In this document: positions 1 to 7,668 of the stretch, one piece after another
How positions within the stretch are numbered: position 1 is the stretch's first letter
How the letters are laid out: each line of letters starts with the position of its first letter
Source: Verrucomicrobiota bacterium
GTDB lineage: Bacteria > Verrucomicrobiota > Verrucomicrobiia > Limisphaerales > AV2
Reading direction: 5' to 3'
Assembly: GCA_003219345.1 (NCBI GenBank)
Contig: QHOP01000381.1
Span: forward strand, 1-12,851
Length of the DNA stretch: 12,851 bases
Position numbers and translations under genes: made by a program
Notes under the pieces: generated by a model
Database searches by the model: none
What the model saw: the letters and a program-made list of their open reading frames with translations, nothing else
Told to the model about the DNA's origin: nothing

Positions 1-1392
1 CAGCATATAGACCGCGCCAACGATGAGTCCGCCCCAGGCGGCCGCAGCGACGAGCTGTTGCGCGGCTCCCAGGCCGCTCTTCCACGTGCCGAAGAAGACC
101 ATGACTTCGCCGACGAAATTCGCGAAGCCGGGCAGGCCGCAACCGGCCAGCATAGCCATCACCATCGCCGCCCCGATAAACGGCAGCCGTTGCAGCAGGC
201 CGCCCAGCTTCGTCATATCGAGCGTCCCGGTTTGTTGATAGAGATAACCGCTCAAGCCGAACGTCAGCGCGGCGAGGAAGCCGTGCGCAATCATCACGAC
301 AACCGCGCCGGTCACGCCCACGAGACTCAAGCTGGCGATGCCCAGGAGCACAAAGCCCATGTGCGCGACACTGGAATTGCCGATGAGGAGGTTGAGGTCC
401 CTTTGCCGCATGGTGACAAATCCGCAATACAGAATGTTACCGAGACACAGTAGCGCCAGCAAATCGAACCAACCCATGCTTTGCAGGTAGCTCTGAATAC
501 TTGCCGGCAGCAGCCAGAGCTGAAAATGCGCGAAGGCTTCTGGCGGGATGACCGGCGCGCGCGCGCCTTGCGACAACAGTGGCAATGCGACACGGATGAG
601 GCCGTACAATCCGAATTTTTTCAGCACGCCGGCATGGAGCATCGCCGTGGCAGTCGGCGCAGAACCGTAGCCGGGCGGCGCCCAGGTGTGAAACGGCCAG
701 AGCGAGACGAGGATTCCGAACCCGAACAGGAGCAGCGGGAAGATGAAACGCTGCGCTCCGTCGGGCATCGGATTGGCTTTGAAGTAATTGGTGATTTCGC
801 CGATGTCGAACGTGCGCTGGTTCGGCGGCAATTGCAGGTAAAGCGCAATCAGGCCAAACAACGCGATAAGCGCGCCGAGGCTCAGGTAGAGCGTGATTTT
901 GAACGTCGCGTAGTTCTTGTTTTCGCCGCGGCCCCAGACGCCGATCATGATAAACGTCGGCACCAGCGCCAGTTCGTGGAGGAAGTAGAAGAAAAACAGA
1001 TCCAGCGACGCGAACGCCCCGAGGATGCCGCCGGTCATCACGAGTAACAGGATGTAAAATTCCTTTTCGCGATCTTCGATCTCCCACGAGACACAGGCGG
1101 CGGCGAAGGCGACGATTGCGCCCATTAGAATCAATCCGACGTTGATGCCGTCCACGCCGAGTTTGCACTGGATGCCGAGCGACTCGGCGCCGAGGAAGGG
1201 GATGGTCGTGACGAATTGATAACCCGCGTCGTCCGCGTTGAAGCGCCAGAACAGCGTGACGGCGAGCAGCGCCACGAGCAGCGTGGTCGCCAGCGTTACC
1301 AGCCGCATGACGAAGCGATAGTTGCGCGGCACGAACGCCAGCGCGACCGCTGCAAGCAGCGGCAAAACGAAAATCAAGGTCAGAGTGGTCAT
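1..1392 (-). CDS. nuoM: NADH-quinone oxidoreductase subunit M, 3' end outside window
   Basis: NuoM is one of the three antiporter-like proton-pumping subunits in the complex I membrane arm. The frame is open from an ATG at 1392 to the window edge (464 residues, about 90% of a usual NuoM), so the C-terminus is missing. The N-terminus starts directly with a hydrophobic helix, and many membrane helices follow. Recognisable landmarks are FLHELALVP, whose Glu140 matches the essential helix-5 glutamate, and WPFHTWAPPGYGSAPTATA followed by AGVLKKFGLYG, whose Lys259 matches the helix-8 lysine. The helix-7 lysine of the family appears to be Leu228. No Shine-Dalgarno is visible: only AGG directly precedes the ATG, and the inverted end of the GxxExxY element stops a few bases upstream. 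It is the last nuo gene in the window, and nuoN would be expected beyond position 1. Identity is very secure. Confidence 0.95.
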   Translation of the reverse strand, partial: MTTLTLIFVLPLLAAVALAFVPRNYRFVMRLVTLATTLLVALLAVTLFWRFNADDAGYQFVTTIPFLGAESLGIQCKLGVDGINVGLILMGAIVAFAAACVSWEIEDREKEFYILLLVMTGGILGAFASLDLFFFYFLHELALVPTFIMIGVWGRGENKNYATFKITLYLSLGALIALFGLIALYLQLPPNQRTFDIGEITNYFKANPMPDGAQRFIFPLLLFGFGILVSLWPFHTWAPPGYGSAPTATAMLHAGVLKKFGLYGLIRVALPLLSQGARAPVIPPEAFAHFQLWLLPASIQSYLQSMGWFDLLALLCLGNILYCGFVTMRQRDLNLLIGNSSVAHMGFVLLGIASLSLVGVTGAVVVMIAHGFLAALTFGLSGYLYQQTGTLDMTKLGGLLQRLPFIGAAMVMAMLAGCGLPGFANFVGEVMVFFGTWKSGLGAAQQLVAAAAWGGLIVGAVYML

Positions 1393-1450
<58 letters not shown>

Positions 1451-1483
1451 CGCGGGCGTCTTTGCGCCTATTCATCACGATTT

Positions 1484-1924
1484 TCAATTCTGACCGTCCT
1501 TCGGATTCTTGCGCTTTGGGTGTGGTTTGAAATCCAAGTCTTCCGGCAACCCGTTCACCACCCGGTGAACACCGTTCCTCACGAATCGTTCGCCAAAGTT
1601 GATCACCAACCCGAGCTTCAGCCCTGTCAGTCGCAGATAGGTCAGCAACTGCGCATCGAAGACTAGATTCCACTCGGTAACAGCTTTGTTATCCACCAAG
1701 ACCAAGCCTTCGACCTTCATATCGAGTCGGAGCGGCTTGCTCAGGACGCGGCCTTTGTAAGTAATGCGAACGAGAAGCTGGCGTTCTACCTTCAAGCCGC
1801 GCAGCCGCAACTCTTCAGCCAGAGCCTCCTCGTAAACATCTTCGACCAAACCCGGTCCGCCGAGTTCGCGATGCACTTCAATCGCGGCGTCCACGATGAT
1901 CCTGGCAATCTCGTTTTCGGTCAT
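1484..1924 (-). CDS. GxxExxY protein, PD-(D/E)XK nuclease-like
   Basis: This 146-residue protein belongs to the small GxxExxY family, which is assigned to a PD-(D/E)XK nuclease-like superfamily but has no established function that I know of. The naming motif is present as GLVEDVY (25-31). The likely active-site set is Gln49, Asp68 in LRLDMKVEG, and Asp78-Asn79-Lys80, which replaces the usual Glu-x-Lys. AQLLTYLRLTGLKLGLVINF (91-110) is the typical C-terminal block. The length is slightly above the usual roughly 125-135 because of a basic tail, HPKRKNPKDGQN. The start is supported by AAGGAGG at 1935-1941, ten bases upstream and stronger than any nuo site here. The gene lies inside inverted repeats between nuoL and nuoM and has no evident role in complex I. 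A nucleic-acid-processing role linked to the repeats is possible but is only inference. Confidence 0.92.
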   Translation of the reverse strand: MTENEIARIIVDAAIEVHRELGGPGLVEDVYEEALAEELRLRGLKVERQLLVRITYKGRVLSKPLRLDMKVEGLVLVDNKAVTEWNLVFDAQLLTYLRLTGLKLGLVINFGERFVRNGVHRVVNGLPEDLDFKPHPKRKNPKDGQN

Positions 1925-1934
1925 GCGAGACCAC

Positions 1935-1941
1935 CCTCCTT
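1935..1941 (-). promoter_or_regulatory. Shine-Dalgarno of the GxxExxY gene
   Basis: AAGGAGG on the minus strand lies ten bases before the ATG at 1924. It is a near-perfect anti-16S match, in contrast to the surrounding nuo genes, which show no good site. Confidence 0.7.
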
Positions 1942-1979
1942 AAACGCCAATGCGCTGTCATGCCAGGGGGCCGAGGAAA

Positions 1980-2037
1980 GACAAATGTTTCCCTCTTCGC
2001 GCCTTCGCGCCTTTGCGTCGTTGCGTTGAAAACCAGG
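1980..2037. repeat. Family A inverted end, high-coordinate side
   Basis: On the minus strand this reads CCTGGTTTTCAACGCAACG, then an array of GGCGC(A/G)AAG-like units, then AGGGAAACATT. It matches the opposite end at 1393-1450 in inverted orientation. It begins only a few bases after the nuoL stop at 2040-2042. Confidence 0.75.
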
Positions 2038-2039
2038 TC

Positions 2040-3878
2040 TCATTTCCCAAGCACGAAATAGAGTACCACCGCCACGCCCAACACGAACAGGAAGGCGTAG
2101 GTTTGCAGGTTGCCCGTCTGCGCCAGACGCAGCGCGCGGCCAAACAGCTCTGTGGTTCCGTGCGCGCCGCGGACCATCAGGCCCGCGATAATCCATTGAT
2201 CAAACCATTCGGCGATTGCCGCAATCGTGTCGTGCAGTTTGATCACCGTTGCTTCGTAGAGTTCGTCGAAGTAAAACCGGTTGCGCAGCATTCGCGCCAA
2301 GGGGCCGATTTTTTCCGGCAACGGATCTTTCTCCGCGTTCCAGTACAAACCCCAGGCGAGCGCCAGACCGAACACAACCGCTCCCAGACTCGCCGCCATC
2401 GCCAGCACTTGAAAACTCGAATGCGCCTCGCCGAGTTCTTTGCCGTAGAGTTGCGCGATGCCGAAGAAACCCGCCAGCACAGAGGGCACGGCGAGCGCCA
2501 GCAGCGGCAACACCATCACCTTCGGCGATTCCTGCGCGTGGTCCGCGTCGTCAGACTTCGCCGGGCCAAAGAAAGTGACCAGCACCAGCCGCGACATGTA
2601 GAACGTCGTGAGCATCGCCACGCCTGCCCCCAGAATGAACAAACCGAGGCTGCCATGCCTGGGGTTTAGCGCGGCAGCTATAATTTCGTCTTTGCTGAAA
2701 AAACCGCTGAATCCGGGAACGCCGCAGAGTGCGGCAGCGCCGACGACAAACGTCGCGAATGTCGTCGGCATTTTTTTGCTCAAGGCGCCCATCTTCCAAA
2801 TGTCCTGCTCGTGATGCAGCGCGTGGATGACCGAGCCGGCGCCGAGGAATAGCAGCGCCTTGAAGAACGCGTGCGTGGTGAGGTGATACATCGCAGGCGT
2901 CGGGCTGGCCACGCCCACGGCCAGGACCATGTAGCCGAGTTGCGAGAGCGTCGAGTAAGCGAGGATGCGTTTGATGTCGTTCTGCTGGGCCGCCATCAGA
3001 GCGGCCATCAACGCCGTAATGGCGCCGACCCACGCGATGACGTGCAGTGCCGGCGTGCTGAAGATAAAAAAGACGCGGCAGAGCAGATAAACGCCCGCCG
3101 CCACCATCGTCGCCGCATGAATCAGCGCGCTGACCGGCGTGGGGCCCTCCATGGCGTCGGGCAACCACACGTGCAGCGGGAATTGCGCGGATTTACCGAC
3201 CGCGCCGCAGAAGATGAGGAGTCCGGCGGCCGTCGTCATCGACCCGAACAACGCGGGATTCTGTTTTAACTGGTCTTCGATGAGCGAGAAATTGAGTCCA
3301 CCACTCATGGCCCAGAGGATCAGGATGCCGAGCATGAAACCGAAGTCACCGAGGCGATTGGTAATAAAGGCCTTTTTAGCCGCGTCAGCCGCGGACGCGC
3401 GTTCAAACCAATGACCGATGAGCAGATAGCTGGAGACGCCAACCAGTTCCCAGAAGATGAACATCATCAGAAAATTGTTCGCCAGGACGACGCCGAGCAT
3501 CGAGAACGTGAACAGGCTCAAGCAGGCGAAGTAACGCGAGAACGCGCGGTCCTCGCGCATGTAACCCCAGGAAAAAATGTGGATGGCGCCGCCGACGCCG
3601 GTGACAACGAGCAGCATCAGCAGACTGAGCGGGTCGAGCCGCAGCCCGAAGTCCACCTGCAAATCGCCAACCTCCAGCCAGGTCACGAGTGTTTCCTTTT
3701 TCAATGGCTCCCAACCGTTGGCGGCGATGAAAATGACGCTCAACACGAAGCCGGAGACGATCGCGCCGATGGAAAGTCTGGCGCTGAGTTCACGATTCTG
3801 TTTCGTGAACAGCGTGATGGTCGCGGCCGAAAACAGCGGCAAAAACAAAATCAACCAGGGCAACGCTTCCAATTTCAT
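2040..3878 (-). CDS. nuoL: NADH-quinone oxidoreductase subunit L
   Basis: NuoL is the distal proton-pumping subunit of complex I and carries the long lateral helix. The 612 residues match the usual length (E. coli about 613). The key charged residues fall at the E. coli positions: Glu144 in WELVGVSSYL, Lys229 in KSAQFPLHVWLPDA and His254 in ALIHAATMVAAG. DIKRILAYSTLSQLGYM is also typical. The C-terminus is hydrophobic (AFLFVLGVAVVLYFVLGK), as expected for the last helix. I chose the ATG at 3878 (MKLEALPWLIL), which begins like other NuoL proteins. A GTG eight codons upstream in the same frame is possible but adds an unlikely MPVFGQPS leader. Neither start has a clear Shine-Dalgarno. A family B palindrome lies upstream and the GxxExxY element downstream. 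The gene looks intact. Confidence 0.96.
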   Translation of the reverse strand: MKLEALPWLILFLPLFSAATITLFTKQNRELSARLSIGAIVSGFVLSVIFIAANGWEPLKKETLVTWLEVGDLQVDFGLRLDPLSLLMLLVVTGVGGAIHIFSWGYMREDRAFSRYFACLSLFTFSMLGVVLANNFLMMFIFWELVGVSSYLLIGHWFERASAADAAKKAFITNRLGDFGFMLGILILWAMSGGLNFSLIEDQLKQNPALFGSMTTAAGLLIFCGAVGKSAQFPLHVWLPDAMEGPTPVSALIHAATMVAAGVYLLCRVFFIFSTPALHVIAWVGAITALMAALMAAQQNDIKRILAYSTLSQLGYMVLAVGVASPTPAMYHLTTHAFFKALLFLGAGSVIHALHHEQDIWKMGALSKKMPTTFATFVVGAAALCGVPGFSGFFSKDEIIAAALNPRHGSLGLFILGAGVAMLTTFYMSRLVLVTFFGPAKSDDADHAQESPKVMVLPLLALAVPSVLAGFFGIAQLYGKELGEAHSSFQVLAMAASLGAVVFGLALAWGLYWNAEKDPLPEKIGPLARMLRNRFYFDELYEATVIKLHDTIAAIAEWFDQWIIAGLMVRGAHGTTELFGRALRLAQTGNLQTYAFLFVLGVAVVLYFVLGK

Positions 3879-3913
3879 TGACGGTTGACCGAAAACGGGC
3901 ACGCCGAGGCATG

Positions 3914-4010
3914 GATCGTTGAATGGTTGAATAGTTGAATCGTTAAACCGGGTTCGCCGTTGGACGGCTTTGCCGATTTAACGATGTAACGATTTAACGT
4001 TTTAACGATT
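3914..4010. repeat. Family B palindrome between nuoK and nuoL
   Basis: The left arm (3914-3948) is made of GTTGAAT/CGTTAAA-type units with an 8-base rhythm. The right arm (3974-4010) is the complementary set of TTTAACGA units. Between them is a GC-rich spacer of about 25 bases. Together they fill most of the 157-base gap between the nuoK stop and the nuoL start. The transcript could form a long imperfect hairpin. Two further copies are at 4345-4446 and 10295-10391. Confidence 0.8.
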
Positions 4011-4035
4011 TGCTCTTTGTCCATTTGCGGTTCGA

Positions 4036-4341
4036 TCAAAGTTTCATCGTGGTCAGGTCTTCGACGCGCGCGGTCTGGCGTTTGCGATAGAGCGCAACGA
4101 TGAGCGCCAGGCCGACGGCGACTTCCGCCGCGGCGACCGTGATGATGAAGAAGACCATCACCTGACCGTCGAGATGCCCGTTAAAGCGCGAAAACGCGAC
4201 GAGCGCGAGGTTCGCCGCGTTGAGCATGAGCTCGAGCGCCATGTAAATGACCAGCAGGTTGCGGCGCAGGACGACGCCGAGCAAACCGAGGCAGAATAAC
4301 AGCGCGCTGACGACCAGGTAATGTTCCAAACCGACGTGCAT
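4036..4341 (-). CDS. nuoK: NADH-quinone oxidoreductase subunit K
   Basis: NuoK is a small three-helix membrane subunit of the complex I proton path. The 101 residues are the standard length. Its two conserved membrane glutamates are Glu37 in YMALELMLNAANLALVAF and Glu73 in AAAEVAVGLALIVALYR, matching the essential pair Glu36/Glu72 of E. coli. The start at 4341 (MHVGLEHYL) fits the family. No Shine-Dalgarno is present: the four bases before the ATG abut the arm of a family B palindrome. It lies between nuoJ and nuoL, in the usual order. Confidence 0.96.
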   Translation of the reverse strand: MHVGLEHYLVVSALLFCLGLLGVVLRRNLLVIYMALELMLNAANLALVAFSRFNGHLDGQVMVFFIITVAAAEVAVGLALIVALYRKRQTARVEDLTTMKL

Positions 4342-4344
4342 TTC

Positions 4345-4446
4345 GATAAATCGTTACATCGTTAAAACGTTGAATCGTTACAACGTGGCTGCCGCATCGG
4401 CGAAGCGCCGATGTAACATTTTAACGATTCAGCGTTGTAACGGTTC
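4345..4446. repeat. Family B palindrome between nuoJ and nuoK
   Basis: The arms 4345-4385 and 4408-4446 are built from TCGTTA(C/A)A, CGTTGAAT and complementary TTTAACGATTC units around a GC-rich centre that itself contains CGGCGAAGCGCCG. The palindrome fills the entire 103-base intergenic gap, touches the nuoJ stop codon and ends four bases before the nuoK start. Confidence 0.8.
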
Positions 4447-4948
4447 ATCTGAGGTCTTTTTTGCTCAAGAGAATCACGCCCACCATCGCCACCAGCAGCA
4501 GCACGGACAGAATTTCAAACGGCAGCACGTAATCGTTGAACAGCATCCGGCCGAGGGGCTGCGTCGCGCCTTCTAGAACGGGTGTCGTGTCAGTGGCAGT
4601 CGCGTGGCTTTCAAAAATGGTTTTGATAAAAATCACGGTGATGGCGCCGACGGAAATGACGCCGGTAACCAGGCTGAACCTGTTGGCTTTGCGGCGTTGT
4701 TCCCCTTTCAAATCGAGCAGCATGATGACGAAGAGGAAAAGCACGATGACAGCGCCCGCATAGACGAGGATTTGCACCGCCGCGAGAAAGAAGGCGTGCA
4801 GGAGGACGAAAAGCCCGGCCAACGAAACGATGGTCAGCACCAGAAACATCGCGCTGGTGACCGGGTTGCGGCTGAACGGATTCGCCACGACCAGAAGGCC
4901 GCACAGCAGGGTCAGGAAGGCGAAGAGATAGAAGAATAAGTCTTGCAT
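4445..4948 (-). CDS. nuoJ: NADH-quinone oxidoreductase subunit J
   Basis: NuoJ is a five-helix membrane subunit next to NuoK and NuoH at the root of the membrane arm. The 167 residues include the conserved pi-bulge helix segment AVQILVYAGAVIVLFLFVIM and an N-terminal FFYLFAFLTLLCGLLVVANP. The C-terminal helix, EILSVLLLVAMVGVILLSKK, also fits. I chose the ATG at 4948 (MQDLFFYLF). A TTG two codons upstream is in frame but unnecessary. No Shine-Dalgarno is visible. A family C palindrome begins about ten bases upstream, and the stop codon is shared with the end of a family B palindrome. The gene looks intact. Confidence 0.95.
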   Translation of the reverse strand: MQDLFFYLFAFLTLLCGLLVVANPFSRNPVTSAMFLVLTIVSLAGLFVLLHAFFLAAVQILVYAGAVIVLFLFVIMLLDLKGEQRRKANRFSLVTGVISVGAITVIFIKTIFESHATATDTTPVLEGATQPLGRMLFNDYVLPFEILSVLLLVAMVGVILLSKKDLR

Positions 4949-4957
4949 CGTCAAAAA

Positions 4958-5105
4958 CGCGAAATCCGAATGTCGAAACCCGAAAGAAATCCGAATGACG
5001 AATGACGATTGACAGACGTGCGCGGTCGTTGGTGCGTAGGTTTTCGGGCTTCGGGCTTTGTCATTCTTTCGGAATTCGTCATTCGGAATTTGTCATTCAT
5101 GATTT
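4958..5105. repeat. Family C palindrome between nuoI and nuoJ
   Basis: The left arm (4958-5011) is a run of CGAATGA/CGAAATC-type units with a 7-base rhythm. The right arm (5040-5105) holds the complementary TCATTCG and CGGGCTT units. A spacer of about 28 bases separates them. The palindrome occupies nearly all of the 168-base gap between nuoI and nuoJ. It shares no sequence with families A or B but has the same head-to-head tandem-repeat design. Confidence 0.8.
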
Positions 5106-5116
5106 TCCGGCAAAGC

Positions 5117-5656
5117 TTACGATTTTGGAACCGGAAACGTCTTCGCTTCCTCCGGTTTGCGTTTCCATTTCCGGATGCGGTCGTTGTGGACGCCGCCCAG
5201 GGCGAGCAGTTTTTCTTTGTTGTAAATCATCTCCTCTCGGCTGGTGCCGGTGAGAGAATAGTCTTTCATCAGGAAAATCGCCTCCTCCGGACAAACCTCC
5301 TCGCAATAGCCGCAGAAGATGCAGCGCAGCATATTAATCTCAAATTCCTTCGGCATCTTCTCCGCGTTCGGGCGGTCGGCGATCTCTCCCGCCGGACCGG
5401 GCGGAATGATTTTGATGGCTTTGGGCGGGCAGACAAATTCGCAGAGCTGGCAGGAGACGCACTTGGTGTTGCCCTCCTGGTCGCGCACCAGATACGGCGC
5501 TCCGCGATAGCCCTGCGGCACGACCCATTTCTCTTCAGGATACTGCATCGTCACTTTCTTCCTGAAGAAGTGACGCAATGTGACTTTGAACCCACCGATG
5601 ATCGCCGGCAGGTAAAGCCGCTCCCAAAGACTCAATTTTTCGCGTTTAACAATCAT
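5117..5656 (-). CDS. nuoI: NADH-quinone oxidoreductase subunit I, 2x[4Fe-4S]
   Basis: NuoI carries clusters N6a and N6b, which pass electrons from NuoG to the terminal cluster near quinone. The 179 residues contain two ferredoxin motifs: CVSCQLCEFVCP (Cys66, 69, 72, 76) and CIFCGYCEEVCP (Cys112, 115, 118, 122). The N-terminal amphipathic segment LYLPAIIGGFKVTLRHFF probably lies on the membrane surface, as in other NuoI. The ATG at 5656 gives the expected start; no strong Shine-Dalgarno is seen. It follows nuoH by only 39 bases, one of the few junctions in this operon without a palindrome. The gene looks intact. Confidence 0.96.
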   Translation of the reverse strand: MIVKREKLSLWERLYLPAIIGGFKVTLRHFFRKKVTMQYPEEKWVVPQGYRGAPYLVRDQEGNTKCVSCQLCEFVCPPKAIKIIPPGPAGEIADRPNAEKMPKEFEINMLRCIFCGYCEEVCPEEAIFLMKDYSLTGTSREEMIYNKEKLLALGGVHNDRIRKWKRKPEEAKTFPVPKS

Positions 5657-5695
5657 TCAAAGCTGCTTTACATAATTTTCGCTCGGAGGCTCATT

Positions 5696-6757
5696 TCATT
5701 TCTTCGCCCACAACCACGTCGCATAAACAAGGATATTCGCCAGTGCCAGCGGAATAAACCGGCGCCAGCCCAGGTCCATCAACTGGTCGTACCGAAAACG
5801 CGGCAACATCCAGCGCACCCAGATGAACACCAGCATCAGCACGAGCATTTTTCCGATGAAAATTCCGATGTGCAGCAGACCCGTCGGAAGGGTGTCTGCC
5901 GGCGTCGTCATGCCCGGCAGCGTCCAGCCGCCGAAGAAAAGGACCACCATCATTGAAGATGCGGCGATCATGTTCGCGTACTCGCCCATGAAGAACAGGG
6001 CGAACTTCATCGAGCTGTATTCGGTGTTGTAGCCGGCGACCAGCTCGGTCTCGCATTCGGGCAGATCAAACGGCAGCCGATTGGTCTCCGCAAAGGCCGA
6101 CACCAGAAAGATGAAGAAGGAGATTGGCGCATACCAAATCAGCCATCCGTTTTGCGCCTGATATTCGATGACCTTGCTCAAATTCAGATTGCCAACGACG
6201 AGGAAAAGCGGGACGACACTCATGCCCATCGCAATTTCATAGGAAATCATTTGGGCGCTGGAACGGATACCGCCGAGGAACGGATATTTGGAGTTCGCGG
6301 CGTAACCCGCCAGCACGATCCCATACACACCCAGAGACACTATGCCGAACGTGTAGAGGATGCCCACGTCAAGGTCGGCGATGACCATTTTGTTGTTTGG
6401 GTTTCCCAGGGTTGATCCAAAGGGAATCACCGCCACCGTAAGAAACGACGGGATGAGGGCGATGGCGGGCGCGAGCCAGAAATAAGCCTTGCGCACGTAG
6501 GAAGGCGTGAAGTCTTCTTTGAGGATCGCCTTCAGCCCGTCGGCAATCGGTTGCCAGAAACCGAGCCGGGTCAGAAACGGTCCGATGACCGGCACGCTGC
6601 CAATCAACGGCAGAGCCACACGATTCGGTCCGACGCGGTCCTGGATAAACGCTGAAATCTTGCGCTCGGCCAGGACCGAGTAGGCGAACATCGTCAGCAC
6701 CGCGCCGATCACGCAGCAGATTTTGATCAACGTGAAGGTGATGAAATTCCAGTCCAT
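5696..6757 (-). CDS. nuoH: NADH-quinone oxidoreductase subunit H
   Basis: NuoH is the membrane subunit that closes the quinone-binding chamber and links it to the proton path. The 353 residues form a multi-helix protein with all family landmarks: AERKISAFIQDRVGPNR (30-46), ADGLKAILKEDF, AETNRLPFDLPECETELVAG, EYSSMKFALFFMGEY, and WVRWMLPRFRYDQLMDLGW near the C-terminus. The ATG at 6757 (MDWNFITFTLIKI) gives a start of ordinary length, with only a weak GAGCG-like site ahead. Upstream, in the same frame but after a stop at 6773-6775, a reading frame starts at 7162 overlapping the nuoG stop. The original translation start of nuoH may have been displaced by repeat insertion. The body of the gene is intact. 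Confidence 0.95.
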   Translation of the reverse strand: MDWNFITFTLIKICCVIGAVLTMFAYSVLAERKISAFIQDRVGPNRVALPLIGSVPVIGPFLTRLGFWQPIADGLKAILKEDFTPSYVRKAYFWLAPAIALIPSFLTVAVIPFGSTLGNPNNKMVIADLDVGILYTFGIVSLGVYGIVLAGYAANSKYPFLGGIRSSAQMISYEIAMGMSVVPLFLVVGNLNLSKVIEYQAQNGWLIWYAPISFFIFLVSAFAETNRLPFDLPECETELVAGYNTEYSSMKFALFFMGEYANMIAASSMMVVLFFGGWTLPGMTTPADTLPTGLLHIGIFIGKMLVLMLVFIWVRWMLPRFRYDQLMDLGWRRFIPLALANILVYATWLWAKK

Positions 6758-6772
6758 CAGAAAGCGCTCAAT

Positions 6773-7162
6773 TCATTTGGTTGTTTCAATGGTCGTCCCG
6801 TTTGCGGGACATCTGACCCTTTCCCTCTCCATGAACCGCCCCTCACCCGGCCTTCGGCCACCCTCCCCGCCTTGCGGGGAGAGGGCAGGGAGAGGGGTGC
6901 CAATCTGGTTCATGGTCCCAATGCGCTGCCAATTTTGGAATTGGAGGCTCTCCCCTGAACCGAGGGAAAACATCGAACATCCAACATCGAACTTCGAACG
7001 CCGAAGTGAGCGAGGGTTCCCGCTGCCATTCGATGTTCGGCGTTGGATGTTCGATGTTGGATGTTCCTCTGGGTTCATGGGCAGGGCCGGGGTGAGGGGG
7101 AAGGAGACGTTGGCGTAACCGCTCGCCGCCGCAATTGCCAAAATGTCGGTATGCAGAGTCAT
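6773..7162 (-). other. Short coupled leader frame, possible displaced nuoH 5' end
   Basis: An ATG at 7162 overlaps the nuoG stop as ATGA, the usual form of translational coupling, and begins MTLHTDILAIAAASGYANV. This does not look like repeat translation. From about residue 21 the frame runs into repeat sequence (LTPALPMNPEE and onwards) and stops at 6773-6775, fifteen bases before and in the same frame as the nuoH ATG. I infer that these first codons may be the old start of nuoH or a small separate gene, now interrupted. It may equally be non-coding. Confidence 0.3.
6790..7110. repeat. Composite of nested palindromic repeats between nuoG and nuoH
   Basis: Nearly all of the 401-base gene-free gap is repeat. 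From low to high coordinate it holds GTCCCG-TTTG-CGGGAC (6795-6810); a C-rich block with GGCC-TTC-GGCC (6849-6859) and the perfect 8-bp stem CTCCCCGC-CTT-GCGGGGAG (6863-6881); CCAATT-TTGG-AATTGG (about 6929-6944); and a family D palindrome with arms of GAACATC/CAACATC units (6954-7005) and their complement (7029-7080). Copies of CATGAACC at about 6828 and its complement GGTTCATGG at 6907 and 7072 bracket the units, which suggests one repeat inserted in another. No real gene is seen apart from the short leader frame. Confidence 0.75.
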
Positions 7163-7668
7163 ATCTGCACGTTCACGCCCATGTCGCCGAGGCTGGCCCA
7201 CGTCAGACCGTCAAACGCCGACACTTCCTTCGCCATCTGATTGAATAAGCCTTCGATGCTCACGAAGCCGTTCTGGCCGGTGATGTTGTAAACCAGGTCG
7301 TGCAGGAATTCCCATTCAGGCCGGGCATCGCCGCGCGGCTCCACCGCTTTCATAAACTTTTGAACGCGGCCTTTGATGCTCGTGAACGTTCCGCGCTTCT
7401 CGGCGTGCGCGCAGCCGGGCAGGACGTAATGCGCCAACTCGGTCGTTTGGCTCGGTAAAATGTCGCTCACGATGAGCGTCTCCAGCTTGCCAAGCAAATC
7501 AGCGCCGATGCCGTGCTTCATCACGTCTTCGCCAAAGACAATCAACGTCTTGATGCTGCCGCGGCGAATGCCGTCGGTGATCTTCGACAAATTCGAGCCC
7601 ATCGGATTCGCTGCGATGCCAGTCAAACGCGCCCCGGCCGAGTTCGGATTTTTGTCGGCGTTCACCAA
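7159..7668 (-). CDS. nuoG: nuoG 3' part, out of frame with the 5' part
   Basis: This frame encodes the C-terminal part of the NuoG molybdopterin-oxidoreductase-like domain. Matching sequence begins just before 7668 (GDSLLVNADKNPN) and runs through IKTLIVFGEDVMKHGIGADL, TLIVSDILPSQTTELAHYVLP, and CAHAEKRGTFTSIKGRVQKF, the conserved near-terminal block that normally follows the cofactor-like fold. The last residues are GDMGVNVQI, ending at a TGA that overlaps the ATG of the leader frame. It lacks its own credible start: a TTG at 7668 exists but no ribosome site. In the family it is continuous with the 5' part. Here it is separated by a frameshift and apparently by missing sequence around 7680-7692. 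Confidence 0.85.
   Translation of the reverse strand: MVNADKNPNSAGARLTGIAANPMGSNLSKITDGIRRGSIKTLIVFGEDVMKHGIGADLLGKLETLIVSDILPSQTTELAHYVLPGCAHAEKRGTFTSIKGRVQKFMKAVEPRGDARPEWEFLHDLVYNITGQNGFVSIEGLFNQMAKEVSAFDGLTWASLGDMGVNVQI

Noticed and set aside
1950..2669. A plus-strand frame of 239 residues and similar plus-strand frames opposite nuoL, nuoM and nuoI
   Set aside because: They are shadows of high-GC genes with no motif. The start region of this one is repeat translation.
3879..3902. GTG at 3902 as the nuoL start
   Set aside because: The ATG at 3878 aligns with the family N-terminus and puts Glu144, Lys229 and His254 at the usual numbering. The upstream octapeptide has no support.
3914..4446. 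CRISPR-like tandem repeats
   Set aside because: The units are 7-8 bases, degenerate and arranged as inverted arms without regular unique spacers. No cas gene is present.
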